Positions 21,971 to 32,345 of a stretch of DNA of 64,000 nucleotides are shown piece after piece. The notes under the pieces are model-generated. The model ran no database searches. It was given only the letters and a program-made list of their open reading frames with translations, and was not told the DNA's origin. Each line of letters opens with the position of its first letter. The first letter of the stretch is position 1. Both the position numbers and the translations under genes were made by a program. The stretch comes from Diprion similis (lineage: Eukaryota > Arthropoda > Insecta > Hymenoptera > Diprionidae), in the NCBI RefSeq assembly GCF_021155765.1, contig NC_060116.1, positions 12,772,001 through 12,836,000 of the forward strand. Reading direction: 5' to 3'.

Positions 21971-22730
21971 CGAAACAGTCAATAACTACCAGTAACTAAT
22001 TCTTTCTTTGTGAATCCTGTAATTTCGCGTTTCGACGCAAGCAAACAAGTTGCCACAACGACGACCCCGACCACCGAGAGACCAACACCCATCGATGACT
22101 ACCGATTTCCGCTCCCGATCGCTTCATCTGCCGACCACCTGATGTGGCTGTCCCTAGTGAGCTTCTGAAGCACCTTGTCTACCGTCTACCGTTTACTCCA
22201 CCACCGACGACACCGACCTGTGAGATACCGATCTGTGTTCCAGTCTGTTACCGCCGTCTAGAGATCTTCTAAAACCGATGCTGTGTTCCTGTCGGTAAGG
22301 ACCACTATCCTTGCGAGTCATGGTTCGTAGCTTTGCGTGCTGTAAGCCGTCCTGTGACTGCATGATTTCCGTGATAAATTAATTCCGGTAAATAAGGTTA
22401 TCGTTGAGCGACATCGTAGCTATCAAACAAACACCTTTTACTATATTTTATTTGCTATTGTGCGTGATTTTGTATCGTGAATCGAATTCCTTGGAGTACA
22501 TCCGAGCATAGATTGAGCCACTGAATACTACCGCACCTTTTTTTATCGCCTCTTGTTGATTTTGTGTTACTTATTACTTGTGAAAATATCGTATTTCTTC
22601 CTTAATTCAAGTTCTGCTTATTACCGCTGACTTTCGGGTAATAAGGTGCATCTAGTTTATTCTTTCATCTGGCGATCGTCAATGTGATCTTCCGTGACGT
22701 ACTCAGACTGAATACCATTCGTCAGGACAG
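21971..22730. other. CGAC-rich unique stretch between units 2 and 3
   Basis: From about 22030 to 22340 the base composition changes to C-rich, with ACC/CGAC triplets (CGACGACCCCGACCACCGAG and similar). It then becomes AT-rich and stops exactly where the duplicated 3' block starts (22731). No long frame. It resembles a retroelement leader or LTR but lacks anything decisive. Confidence 0.35.
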
Positions 22731-23160
22731 TATTTTGCGGCTATGTATCCGGTGCGGCAAACGTTTTACGAACGTCGCTTGCTGACCATCATTGGAAGCT
22801 CGGAGTGCAAAATCTCATTACCCCAAGAGCGATTGGAAGTCGAGTGGGTCTGATTGAAAGTTATTTATTGAAATGTAGCCCATTCGATCGTCTTCCACGT
22901 TTTAACGTGTACATTTATCATTATTGTGTACCTATTTTATTTCTAGAGGATAACTGTTACGATACATATAGAACAAAGTAGTCAATTACAATAAGTACGA
23001 CGTACATCTTATAAGTGGATACGTAAAATAAGGCATATCTTGGTATGAATACGTGTATGTATGATCCTAAAACCAATAAGCTTGGAAACTGTCTTCAGGG
23101 CGAAATCCGTCGCGTTATTTCTATCGCAATACGCCGTCGAATCTGTTGAGTTTTTTATTG
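22731..23160. repeat. Duplicated 3'-flank block, copy beside gene 3
   Basis: Matches 4591-5060. Here it continues without interruption into the gene 3 3' UTR, which shows the state before the insertion next to gene 1. A minus-strand AATAAA at 23159-23154 is a candidate poly(A) signal for gene 3. Confidence 0.7.
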
Positions 23161-23373
23161 AAAAATTTCTTGTAAAAGTAAAAAGGTTCTTGAAGATTTC
23201 TTTCCTTGAAATGAATCCAGTCTCGATCGAGCTCGTTTTAAGTATTCAGCTGTTTCATACGATAAATTGCTCTCTCGAGTTGCTCAAGATCGTGACTTCC
23301 GGCTGCACTATCCAAAAATGACGAGCGATATTATTATATTTGATGTCTCATCGGATTCTGGCTCATATCCGGC

Positions 23374-26300
23374 TTAGCCTCGTCCCCACACAATGGACTC
23401 TATCCACGGAACGTAGTGATAAACGCGTGCGTAAATCCCGGGAATTATACTTCCGCAGAGTTGTCCTAAACTCGTGACTCCGACGACATCGTACATGCAG
23501 TAATAATCCTTGCTACTGTATATCATGAGAGGGCCTCCACTATCACCCTGAAATATGAAAAGTCACCCTCAGTAGGAGAAAATTTTCCCACATCGTGACA
23601 TTCCACGAAATTAATGAAAGATATTTTTTTGTCTGCATGCATACCTGGCACGTGTCGCGGCCGTCTTCTCTAGCACACATCGACCAATCGCCCACTACTC
23701 CATTGGGAAGCTTGTCGATACCCCCGCTAGCTACCCAGCTCGCATTGCAAGTTTGCTGATCGATAAGGGGAAGCGTAACTTTTAGAAGATCACTCGAGCC
23801 TTCGTCGTCGACTGTGAAAATAAACATGAGGATGAAGGTAGAAGTCATTGACGAGTAATATTAGTTGGCTGTTTGTACATGCATTTGTCATCATTCAATC
23901 AAAGAATCACGTATAAGAACCTTACACCAATCAACACGCCCCCATCCTGCCGCTATGGCTTTCGTAGTCCCAGTGGCAGGTGAGGTGTGCAGACAAGCCG
24001 GTCTGATCCAAGCGTTGAAAGGCACCCTGGACTCGAGACGAAGAAGCGCGATGTCGTGGTATTGCAAAGGACTCTTGTACTCAGGGTGTCTGATCCTCTC
24101 GGCGATACGACGATCCTCCGGTTTCGCCCCGTCGTCCGAACGCTCCAGGTTCAAATCGCCAACTCGCACCCATTTCGCGGGGCCCCTAAGAATTCAACAG
24201 GCATTGGGTATGGTGTGAGAGTCGGCCAGAAAAATACCGAGGGACTGACTCATCGTGCAATCTAGCACCGATAATCGAACTCCAAGTAATTTAGCAGCGA
24301 TTCACGATAATTTTGTTACAGAACATCAACTACGTTTGCGGTTCGATTGACCAGCTACTTTTGCGAGATGGTTTTATACGCGATCCTGCAGTGAATACCT
24401 GGAACGATAAGGTGGTGGGAAAACTCACCGAACGGATGAACTGGAGCAGTGGGCCGCTGTCAGGACGAAATTCTCGGATATCAGGGTGCCTCCGCAGAAC
24501 CAGCCAACTTTTCCGTTTTCCAAATCGTAACCAATCGCTGCCATGTGGGGGAACTCTTTACGCTCGGCCCTTGTTCCTCCCACAATCAACTTTTGGGACT
24601 TGATCGCGCAAACAGATATATTCACATTTTGTCCATTTACGTTCCGACGCAGTTCGTGAGTGTATTTGACATATTCAGCGCATTCTGGAAAATAATCGCA
24701 ATTTACGTCGGCGGTTCCTCAAGGTAGCCGCATAGGTGATAGACTGGTGATAAAAGTTGTAGGATGATTTTGAAGAGCTTGAACTTACTCTGTCTCGCAA
24801 TTGCACCTCGTCCGTCACCGACCGGATCCCGAGAGACAATCGGATTTGGCTGCGTGGTTTCTGGTCGGCTATTTGAACAGCAAACGATTGGTTCATGACC
24901 TTTATACCCGCAGATTGAATCCGGCTCAATGCCAGCCACCAATTGCTGGAATACGACGTCGCAGTTGTTCAGCAATTTACAGACCCCAGAAGCACCGCTT
25001 TTCGTTGTGCATGAATCACCTGAAATGTGTGGGCAAGAAATCTTAGTCCTCATCTCAAACGATCGACAAGATCGAATGCGTTTAGACACTGCAGAAAGAA
25101 CACAAGTTGCAATTTCGCTTTCGATTTAAAATTGGCAATAGTCGAACCCCAGACTCGTTTTAATGAACGTGTGTCTTCTCACCGAACTGGTTTATCAGCA
25201 TACCTCCGCTCAAAGATCACGTAAAACCAATCGATGTACCGGGTGGAATTTGATTTTCTAATGTAAAGACATGCGATCATTCCAAGAAGAAAGTACGAAA
25301 AGAGCAATCTACTATATTACAGAAATTAAGAATTTGTTAAACGTTAATTACATCAGTTTTAGATGCGTATTCGAATTTTTAACCATCGGAAAAGTATCGT
25401 GGACATCAATCGAAAGCATCACCTCTTGATGCACATTATTGTTTTATTTTTCTTTTATACTACGTCGCCTTCCAAAAGCTATAATAATAAACGAACAGGA
25501 TCGTAATATTCTTATCTTAGCGATGAACCCGCGAAGCGTTGTGAGTCAATATAATCAAACTTATAAGGGAATTTACCATCGCATTTATCGGCATCCACCA
25601 GTTTCAGAACTGAGTACCTTAAACTACTGACATTATCTGCTATAACCGTCGTTAATAGAGTTTCTGCAAATTTTTCTCTAAGGCCTTCTCTAAATCCTTC
25701 TGTTTCCGCTTATAACTCTTTGTCCACGATCCTGACACCTCCGTCATCCGCCGATTGCACCGAGTTCGTTAACAAGAATCACCCGGCGAAAATGTTATCA
25801 CATATTTCTCCCCTCTAACGATGAACTGCGACACTCAACGAATTACATACGTTTATAGATTTTCAGAGCTTTCGATTAAGCCCTATATCAATACGATCGA
25901 TGCACAGAGAGCCGAAGTATACGAGTTCTAATATTTCCATCACCAACGAAATTGTCAGTTCGATCAGGAGACTTTACCACTACATATGTGGCATGCACTT
26001 TTTGGTGTATATAGATGTATAATCAGTGTAAAAGGCGGCTGCCAATTTCAGAGAATCTCGCTGTTCTGACCTGCGGAAACGGCTCGGTCTGTGAGTATAA
26101 ATGACATTAAATGACGTAGAAATTTAAGTCTTTCTCAAAATCTATGTGAACGCTAGATCCCTGGTGGCGAAATCTGAACAGTCCTGTTTTCCTAGTGATT
26201 GGCCGCATTTCAAACTGTCGATAAATTTCCTACAGCTTATCCCAAAGGCACGCCACACGATGGCGGTGCAGCCTCTTTCAAGGCATGATACTCACACGAA

Positions 26301-26753
26301 GCGATAATGATAGAACTGGATTTATTTTTCTAAAAAATACCCGCCAAGTTCTACGTGCTAATTAATGTTTTTTTTCTGGATTTTTATCAATGCATGAATA
26401 CTGTTGTTTTTTATCCATACTTAATTATTATTTATAGTTGGATAAATTTAGAGTGAGTGTGATCCCATTGTGAGACCAGTGTGATTCCAGAGAGATGTGG
26501 AAGTTGAGGATTAAGTTTCGATCACGCTTTTATTGTGAACTAACAGACACGTGCTTGGCGGTAGCTATAGTGATTTCAATCATTTCTGACAAGGGATGAA
26601 AAGACATTTTTAATGTACTTGGCGAAAGGTTTTTCCACCAGAGGTGCTTTTTAGGGGTATAATATATACAATTTCACGATCGCACTCACCTAGGTCCTCC
26701 GACTGGACGCGATGCGTTGCGTAAAGGAGGAAGAAAATAACCGGGAAAATCAT
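23374..26753 (-). CDS. Clip-domain serine protease, CLIPC type (tandem gene 3), 383 aa
   Basis: Exons 26753-26690, 25019-24789, 24684-24429, 24185-23926, 23811-23645 and 23547-23374, with GT-AG borders and the same phases as genes 1 and 2. Signal peptide [18 protein letters not shown]; six-Cys clip domain (SCTTK...IVCCS). The protease domain has H177, D228, S329, with S1 Asp in GRDTC. The activation bond is L131/I132 (QKL-IVGG). Exon 5 differs most (VASGGIDKLPNG, REDGRD), and the segment after TAAHC reads SSSSVR instead of TFSSDW. Intron 1 (about 1.67 kb) is the longest; its part at 25.26-25.64 kb is nearly identical to intron 1 of gene 1 (8.0-8.4 kb), and intron 3 is likewise close to gene 1. 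Gene 3 is therefore closer to gene 1 than to gene 2 over much of its length. Function as for gene 1. Confidence 0.93.
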
Positions 26754-26787
26754 CTTCGAAGCGAAGCGACACTGCAGGTCCGTATAG

Positions 26788-26836
26788 CAATGATCGCGGA
26801 ACGTAAGCTTCCAAGATATTAAAACTCAAAATCCCC
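26788..26836 (-). promoter_or_regulatory. Core promoter of gene 3 with kappaB-like element
   Basis: Minus strand: GGGGATTTTG at 26836-26827, TATA-like TTTTAATATC about 30 nt before the A of an initiator-like TCATTG (26793-26788), then the 5' UTR to the ATG at 26753. The kappaB-like element is 74 nt from the ATG, as in gene 1. A (CT)n tract (about 26889-26930) lies just upstream. Confidence 0.5.
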
Positions 26837-27224
26837 ACCAAGCGAAACCGTTCCAAGCTTTGAATGTGTGGAAATACGTGGATCCACAGCTCTCTCTCTC
26901 TCTCCCTCACTCTCTCTCAAGTAAGCTCCTGAATTTCCTCTCGCCTCGGTTCAACGTATTATTCAGTCGGACCCGACGGTATTCGCTTTTCTCCGTAGTT
27001 GACCCCCGACAGGCAAACATCCAAACCGGTACACCTCTCGCAACAATGAGTGTAAAAAATACCCAGTGGAAATTAATTTCAAATATCTCGACTTTTAACA
27101 AAGCTAGCGAGTTTTTTTTTTTTTTTTAATTACAGTTCAAAAAATTCCGCACAGAATGGTTGTACGATAAAAGTAATTGAGTTAAACTAAACAGATAAAA
27201 ATTCACCTGTCGCGCATACGCGAT

Positions 27225-27650
27225 GGTGTCAGACGCAATATCGACGAAAGGCGTATTACTATTTTAATTCTATTTGATTTTGGTGAAGCATTTGACACAG
27301 TTCCTTACTTGCAATTACTTTTGAAGCTGAAGAAAATTGGATTTTCAAACTCAGTACTTGATTGGATTTTTTCTTATTTCATCGGCAGAATGCAAGCTGT
27401 TGTTGACGATTGCGATAATTGCTTGACCTGGCTTCCCACGACATCAGGAGTCTCTCAAGGCTCGTTTCTGGGTCCTCCCTTTTTTCGCACTATATTAATG
27501 ACATTGGATTAGCTCTTCGCCACTCGGATACACAAATTTATCTTAGCTGTTCTCCGGCTCAACTAAATGAAGGTCGGAGGTTAATAACCGAGAATGGTCT
27601 GCAGCTCAATATCAGTAAATCCAAGATTCTTCCGAGAAACTTGCGCCAGC
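27225..27650 (+). mobile_element. Non-LTR retrotransposon reverse transcriptase fragment (dead)
   Basis: The reading frame from about 27228 gives DFGEAFDTVPYLQLLLKLKK (the conserved D-x-x-x-A-F-D block), then VLDWIFSYFIGRMQAVV and GVSQGSFLGPP. These are the successive RT motifs of LINE elements. A one-base frameshift in the T-run near 27480 moves the rest to the next frame: HYINDIGLALRHSDTQIYL and CSPAQLNE, then GLQLNISKSK. The catalytic Y-A-D-D has been lost by a small deletion between LRHS and DTQIYL, and a second deletion follows NEGR. No endonuclease or ORF1 is present. Confidence 0.85.
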
Positions 27651-29640
27651 TCGAATGTAAAAGGTACAGTAGATTCAATTTCATGTTGATTTTTTTTAAA
27701 TAAGATGTGTTCGAGATATCACAGTTTGATTTAAGGTTCAATTTAATGCTTGACCAGTTTAGCCAGAACTTCTCTTTCCAATTTTGTCGCCAACAGACTT
27801 TGTAGATTACACTGTTGTTTTATTGTCAGTTGGAAGCAGAGACTTCATCGCCATTTATAACGTTGTTTTTTCATCTTATTTGTCATCAGGTAACTGACTC
27901 CTTGTTTCGTACGTTGTCCCATACGTATAGTCGGGCGGTGATTCCAACTTATACTTTAGGTAAATTTACCGCGATTCAAGTCTTGCATATTGTTTCTTTT
28001 AAATTTTCCTGAAACAGCTGTATTCGCATTCAGCCTTACAGTCGTATTCAGCCTTTCAAGTTGTACCCTGAATGATAAAGATTTCTCGCATCGAATAGGC
28101 AGTGTATAATAATCCAAGAGTAGTGCGATCAAACTAATATGGGATTCATGTACAGCGTTGTTTGTGAGTTGTAAATACATCTTTTAGTTTACTAGTAATT
28201 AATCAGACACAATTCGTATAGCTGTAACACATTCGACATTGCATTGAAACCGTTAGTATTAACGTAAACGATAGATTGACTTGAATAATCACAATTGATC
28301 TGCACATCACAATGACAAGGAATTACATGCAATGTTGAATCGATAGATCCAGTTAATGATTGGACAATGACATATCAATTCTAGCGTACGTTACTTCAAT
28401 AATCTTGTAGATAGCGTGCTTCACAAGGTGTCAACCGATTTGACCAGATTTAATAAGATGTCAGGTGATTCAACTGATATCTCAGATCTTGAAAAACTTT
28501 TATAACATTCCGAATAACTTCAGCATTTTCAAATTGATCTCAAACCAATTTAACAACCTAATTTCAAAAGATTTCATCGATAGGTTAAGTTAGTGGTTGG
28601 TAGTCTCGTGAAAGATGGTTCATTCTGATGACACACGTGAAGTGTTAATTTTTAACACATCAGCGGGCCACATCTTGTTTCGCGTCGTCGTTTTACCAAA
28701 GTGAAACATTTTCCTGTTCCAAAAGATTTCTTAATAGGGTGGAAATGGTCCGAGAGACTGTAAAACATACAAAATAATAAGTAATCGAAGAAAAGGTCCC
28801 ACTTTATTGCTTTTGATATTTCAATTGTGTTTTACGTGAATCAAGTTACATATTCTACATGATGGTAGAAAACATACGAATCAATAAACAACTGAGTCAT
28901 GCATTTGGAGAAAATAAAAAGGTTTTTTTTGCTGTTTGATTCGAGCTATCATAACTATTCTTCCACTAGATCTGGTTAGTGTTGTTTTGTCAGATTCATG
29001 ATGAACGAACAACCTTCTCCTGGGAATTTTCTTGTCAGTCGTCTGTCCGTGACACGGATGTTTCTGATTCTTATTCGGACTGTTTTGCAAATTTCTATAG
29101 ATTGCAGAATATCGCATCTTCGTCGGTCTCGATTCTTTGTTTACAACTGGCTCAGAGGATCTGTTTTGTGCAATCACAAGATCTCGTTATGCAGATGTCA
29201 GTGATAATTAACATCAATCGGCATGAAACTTTTGTCGTCTTTTTCGTAACTGACGCTACTTCTTAACCTATCGAGCTTTTAGCTTGCTATTCAAAACTAA
29301 ATTCCATGCTCAAAAATTCCTACATTCTCAATCGTAAATTCTCAACCGAAACATTTTCGAAACAGAGGGATAATCGCTACGAAACTGAAATTATTACCAA
29401 TCTCTCGACGGACACAACTGGAATAAACTTTAACTTGGTTCTGAATTCGCTCACTAAATCGAAACTTACTCTACCCGACACGACACGGCAAAATTCATAC
29501 TCTTCTTACAATAACAACTTTACCACATACTCGCCGCTTATAATTACATGGACTCAATCGTGACTCAAATGTAACCAATCGTCGACTTTTAATCATAAAC
29601 TAAACCGAAATTTACAAACGCAATCGCAACGCATCCAGAT
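27651..29640. other. Intergenic stretch with unrecognised short frames
   Basis: No gene assigned. Overlapping frames on both strands at 28881-29266 and a Thr/Asn-rich frame at 29306-29563 show no known motif and have no counterpart in the duplicated units. The stretch lies between the RT fragment and the pseudogene unit, so retroelement debris is likely. Confidence 0.35.
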
Positions 29641-30102
29641 TCAAAATTTTATAATCACAATAGACTCAATTTCGGCCATTCGCGAGCTACACGAGAGGCG
29701 ACACTGAAAAAGACGATCCACGAATCGACCCTGTACAGCAGAATTTCGAATTTCGGCGCAAAGGACAGTTTTTGGCGGGGAAACGAAGAGCACCAGCGGC
29801 AATCGCGTCCGCCTTGGATTTCCGATTTCCACGATGCAGGGATCCTCGTTGGGTCCCCCTCCGCAGCATCCACATCCTTCCTTCGAAATCGTCGCTATTC
29901 CGCCAGCCTCAATTCCCTCGAAATCGTCACCGACTCCCTGCTTGATGACGTCGAAACTCGAAAAACAAAAATAAACAAAAAGCCTGTAACGTCTGTCACT
30001 ATTCGCTGCAGTGTCGCCTCTCGGAATCTCGAATGCATGACTACAGTTCTGCCGTTCTTTTTCAACAACCACAATGCTCGATACCGGGATCCAGAACGCC
30101 AC
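29641..30102 (-). other. Unrecognised 153-aa open frame in a GC-richer patch
   Basis: Open from 30102 to 29641 on the minus strand. A Gly/Cys-rich segment GCGCCGGGPNEDPC sits in the middle. The patch has higher GC content than its surroundings and ends a few bases before the duplicated unit begins (30109). No signal peptide, domain or splice pattern was recognised. It may be a TE fragment or part of a real exon; coding status is unproven. Confidence 0.2.
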
Positions 30103-30108
30103 CTTACA

Positions 30109-30215
30109 GTGTGTGATCCTAAAAGTAATGAGCTTCGAAACTATCTTCAGGGCGAAATCCGTTGCTTTATTTCCATTACAACATAAATCGATATACCGTC
30201 GAGTCTTTTAAATTT
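30109..30215. repeat. Duplicated 3'-flank block, short copy beside the pseudogene
   Basis: Matches the end of the 4591-5060 and 22731-23160 blocks (GATCCTAAAAGTAATGAGCT onwards). It shows that the pseudogene at 30438-31395 arose from the same duplication unit. Confidence 0.65.
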
Positions 30216-30437
30216 TTTATTCAAAAAGTTCTTGTGAAAAAACAGGCCTTGTAGACTACTTTGCTTGAAATAAATCCAGTGTCGAACAAGCTCGCTCTAA
30301 GTATTCAACTTTTGCATCCGACAAATGTCTCTGTCGAGTTGCTCAAGACCGTGACTTCTGACTGCACCACACAAAAATGACAAGGGATATTATTGAATTT
30401 GATACTCATCGGATCCAGGCTCGTACCCGGTTTATCC

Positions 30438-31395
30438 TCAGCCCCACACGATGGTCTCTATCCACGGAACGTAGTGATAAACGCGTGTGTAAGTCCCGGG
30501 TTTTGATAGTCCGTAAGATCTTGCTAAACTTATAAAGCCGACTACCTCGTTCATGCAGTACTTCTTTTTACTGTATATTATAAGAGAGCCTCCGCTGTTA
30601 CTCTGAAAAAACGGGCCACCCTCTGTACGTCAAAAATTTCATACGTCGTGACATTCCACGAAATCAGTTGAAGACATTCTTTCAGTAGTTTATGCACCTG
30701 GCATGCATCGCTGCCACCTTTTCCACCACATATCGTCAACTCTCCAACTACTCCATTAGGAAGCTTGGTGTTAAAAGTCCAGGATGAGTAGCTTGCCTTG
30801 CAAGTTGCCTCGTCGAAGAAAGGAAGTATAAGTTTTAGAACGTCATTCGAGCCTTCATCTTCGTCTGTAAAAATAACCATCAGAATTGATGGCGAAGTAA
30901 AAGAGGAATATTGCTGGACTGTACCTACTGTACATGCATTCATTATTATTCAATCAAAAAACGACATATAAGAACCTTACCCCAATTACCATGACTCCAT
31001 TCTGTCGCTATAGCTCTCGGAGTTCTCGTGGTGAGTGGGTGGATCCAGGCGTTGAAGGACACCCTGGACTCGAGAGGAAGAAGCGCGATGTCGTGGAACA
31101 CAGAAGGAAGCTTATATCCAAGCAAAACCGGTCGATCTATCAGTTCTAAAAGTAAATAAAATTCCATGTTTCGATTAAATCGCACAACTGTAATGCACGT
31201 TCACGCTCAGTGTAAAATTCAGGATGATTTTCGCTGCGCAGAAGACTCACTTTGCCTTGCTATTGCACCTGGTTCATCGTCGAACAAGTTCCCGGTTAAT
31301 CGATTGGCTTATAACCGGAATATCTGCACAGTGAATGAATCAGGCGCCCTGCCATTCGCTAATTCCTGCAACACAACCTCGCAGGAACTTTTCCA
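30438..31395 (-). pseudogene. Clip-domain protease pseudogene (fourth minus-strand unit)
   Basis: Recognisable parts: clip exon about 31395-31242, exon 4 about 31120-30981, exon 5 30864-30698 and exon 6 30602-30438. The clip exon has lost most Cys and contains stops. Exon 3, with the activation site and catalytic His, is absent. Exon 4 lacks its first half and the ACLHTS block (IRPACLHTS became IHPL), but keeps HDIALL. Exon 5 is intact and in phase, though its donor is GTGCAT. Exon 6 is open to TGA at 30440-30438, two codons before the TAA used by the others, but GDSGGP has become SNSGGS and one disulfide Cys is Tyr. It cannot encode an active protease. The open last two exons suggest fairly recent loss or relaxed rather than ancient decay. 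Confidence 0.85.
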
Positions 31396-31515
31396 GAAAT
31401 GAAAAAAAGTTTTCCGGAAACGAAGACAAGTTTTCTGAAAACTTTTTTTACGTGTTAATCAAATGGGGATTTTGTTTTCTGAAAACTTTTTTTCATTTCT
31501 GGAAAACTTTGTTTC
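31390..31515. repeat. Short direct/inverted repeat cluster
   Basis: TTTTCTGAAAACTTTTTTT occurs twice, near 31429 and 31478. Around it CCAGAAATGAAA (31393) pairs with the inverse TTTCATTTCTGG (31492). The whole 125 bp can fold on itself. It sits at the broken end of the pseudogene's clip exon and could mark a rearrangement point. Confidence 0.6.
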
Positions 31516-32345
31516 ATTTTTGCATAAATGACCCGAAGGAATGGGGGGAACCCCCCCTCGAAATGCCGCCATTGTGCGCCAGAACTCTTATATCTTTACT
31601 ACTAGGCTTCGATCGCTCATTCTTGTCGTAAAATATCGATTATCGTTTCACAGTAACGGTCCAATCTTCAACTTTGAATCTGGAGCCTTGATTGATTACG
31701 TAGAAATCGGAAAGAGATTATCCGAATTATGAATATGCTGTGAATCTTACCCGTTCACCGCACCGTCATAATCCTGAAATTTTACACTCCAATTGAAAAT
31801 AAAAAGCGATGATCTTCCGCCGTCGTACTTTATAACGAAGACACATAGGTATAAAACAAGGTTACCGCAGAATTCTGACTTTTATACGATTATTTCTGAC
31901 GAGAAAAGTCCTACCTGCGCCTGAAAACCAGCACCGAAGGCAAGAAAGGCTTTAATGATCCTGCGATAAATGCTTCTGGATCTTCCTACAGGCGTGTAAT
32001 CTCTTCCTTCCATGTTGGTAGAAAGAATATAACGAGAACTTGCTGTAAATGTGACGCAATAATGATCCTCTAATTCTCGATCACTCGTTACAATGCGTCC
32101 GAGATTTTTCTTCGAATTCTTAAAAAATTTTATCAGCCAACGGCTATCGCTTTCTATACACAATCGTGCGAAATGTTAGGAAGTACATGCGCGAAGTGCG
32201 GGTTATACGTCGTACAGCGATCGCGAATAAAATTTGATTAGCGCAGTAGACGTAATCGCGATCGGGATTTATCACACTTTGGTGACTCGATTCTCCTCTA
32301 TGTAGAACCGAACTCGTGGAACTAGTCGGAATAAAACGCTTCAAG
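31516..32345. other. Spacer between the pseudogene and the inverted protease gene
   Basis: No gene. It must hold the plus-strand promoter of the gene at 32346. The kappaB-like GGGGATTT(C/T)G box of the tandem genes was not found at the corresponding distance. Confidence 0.4.
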
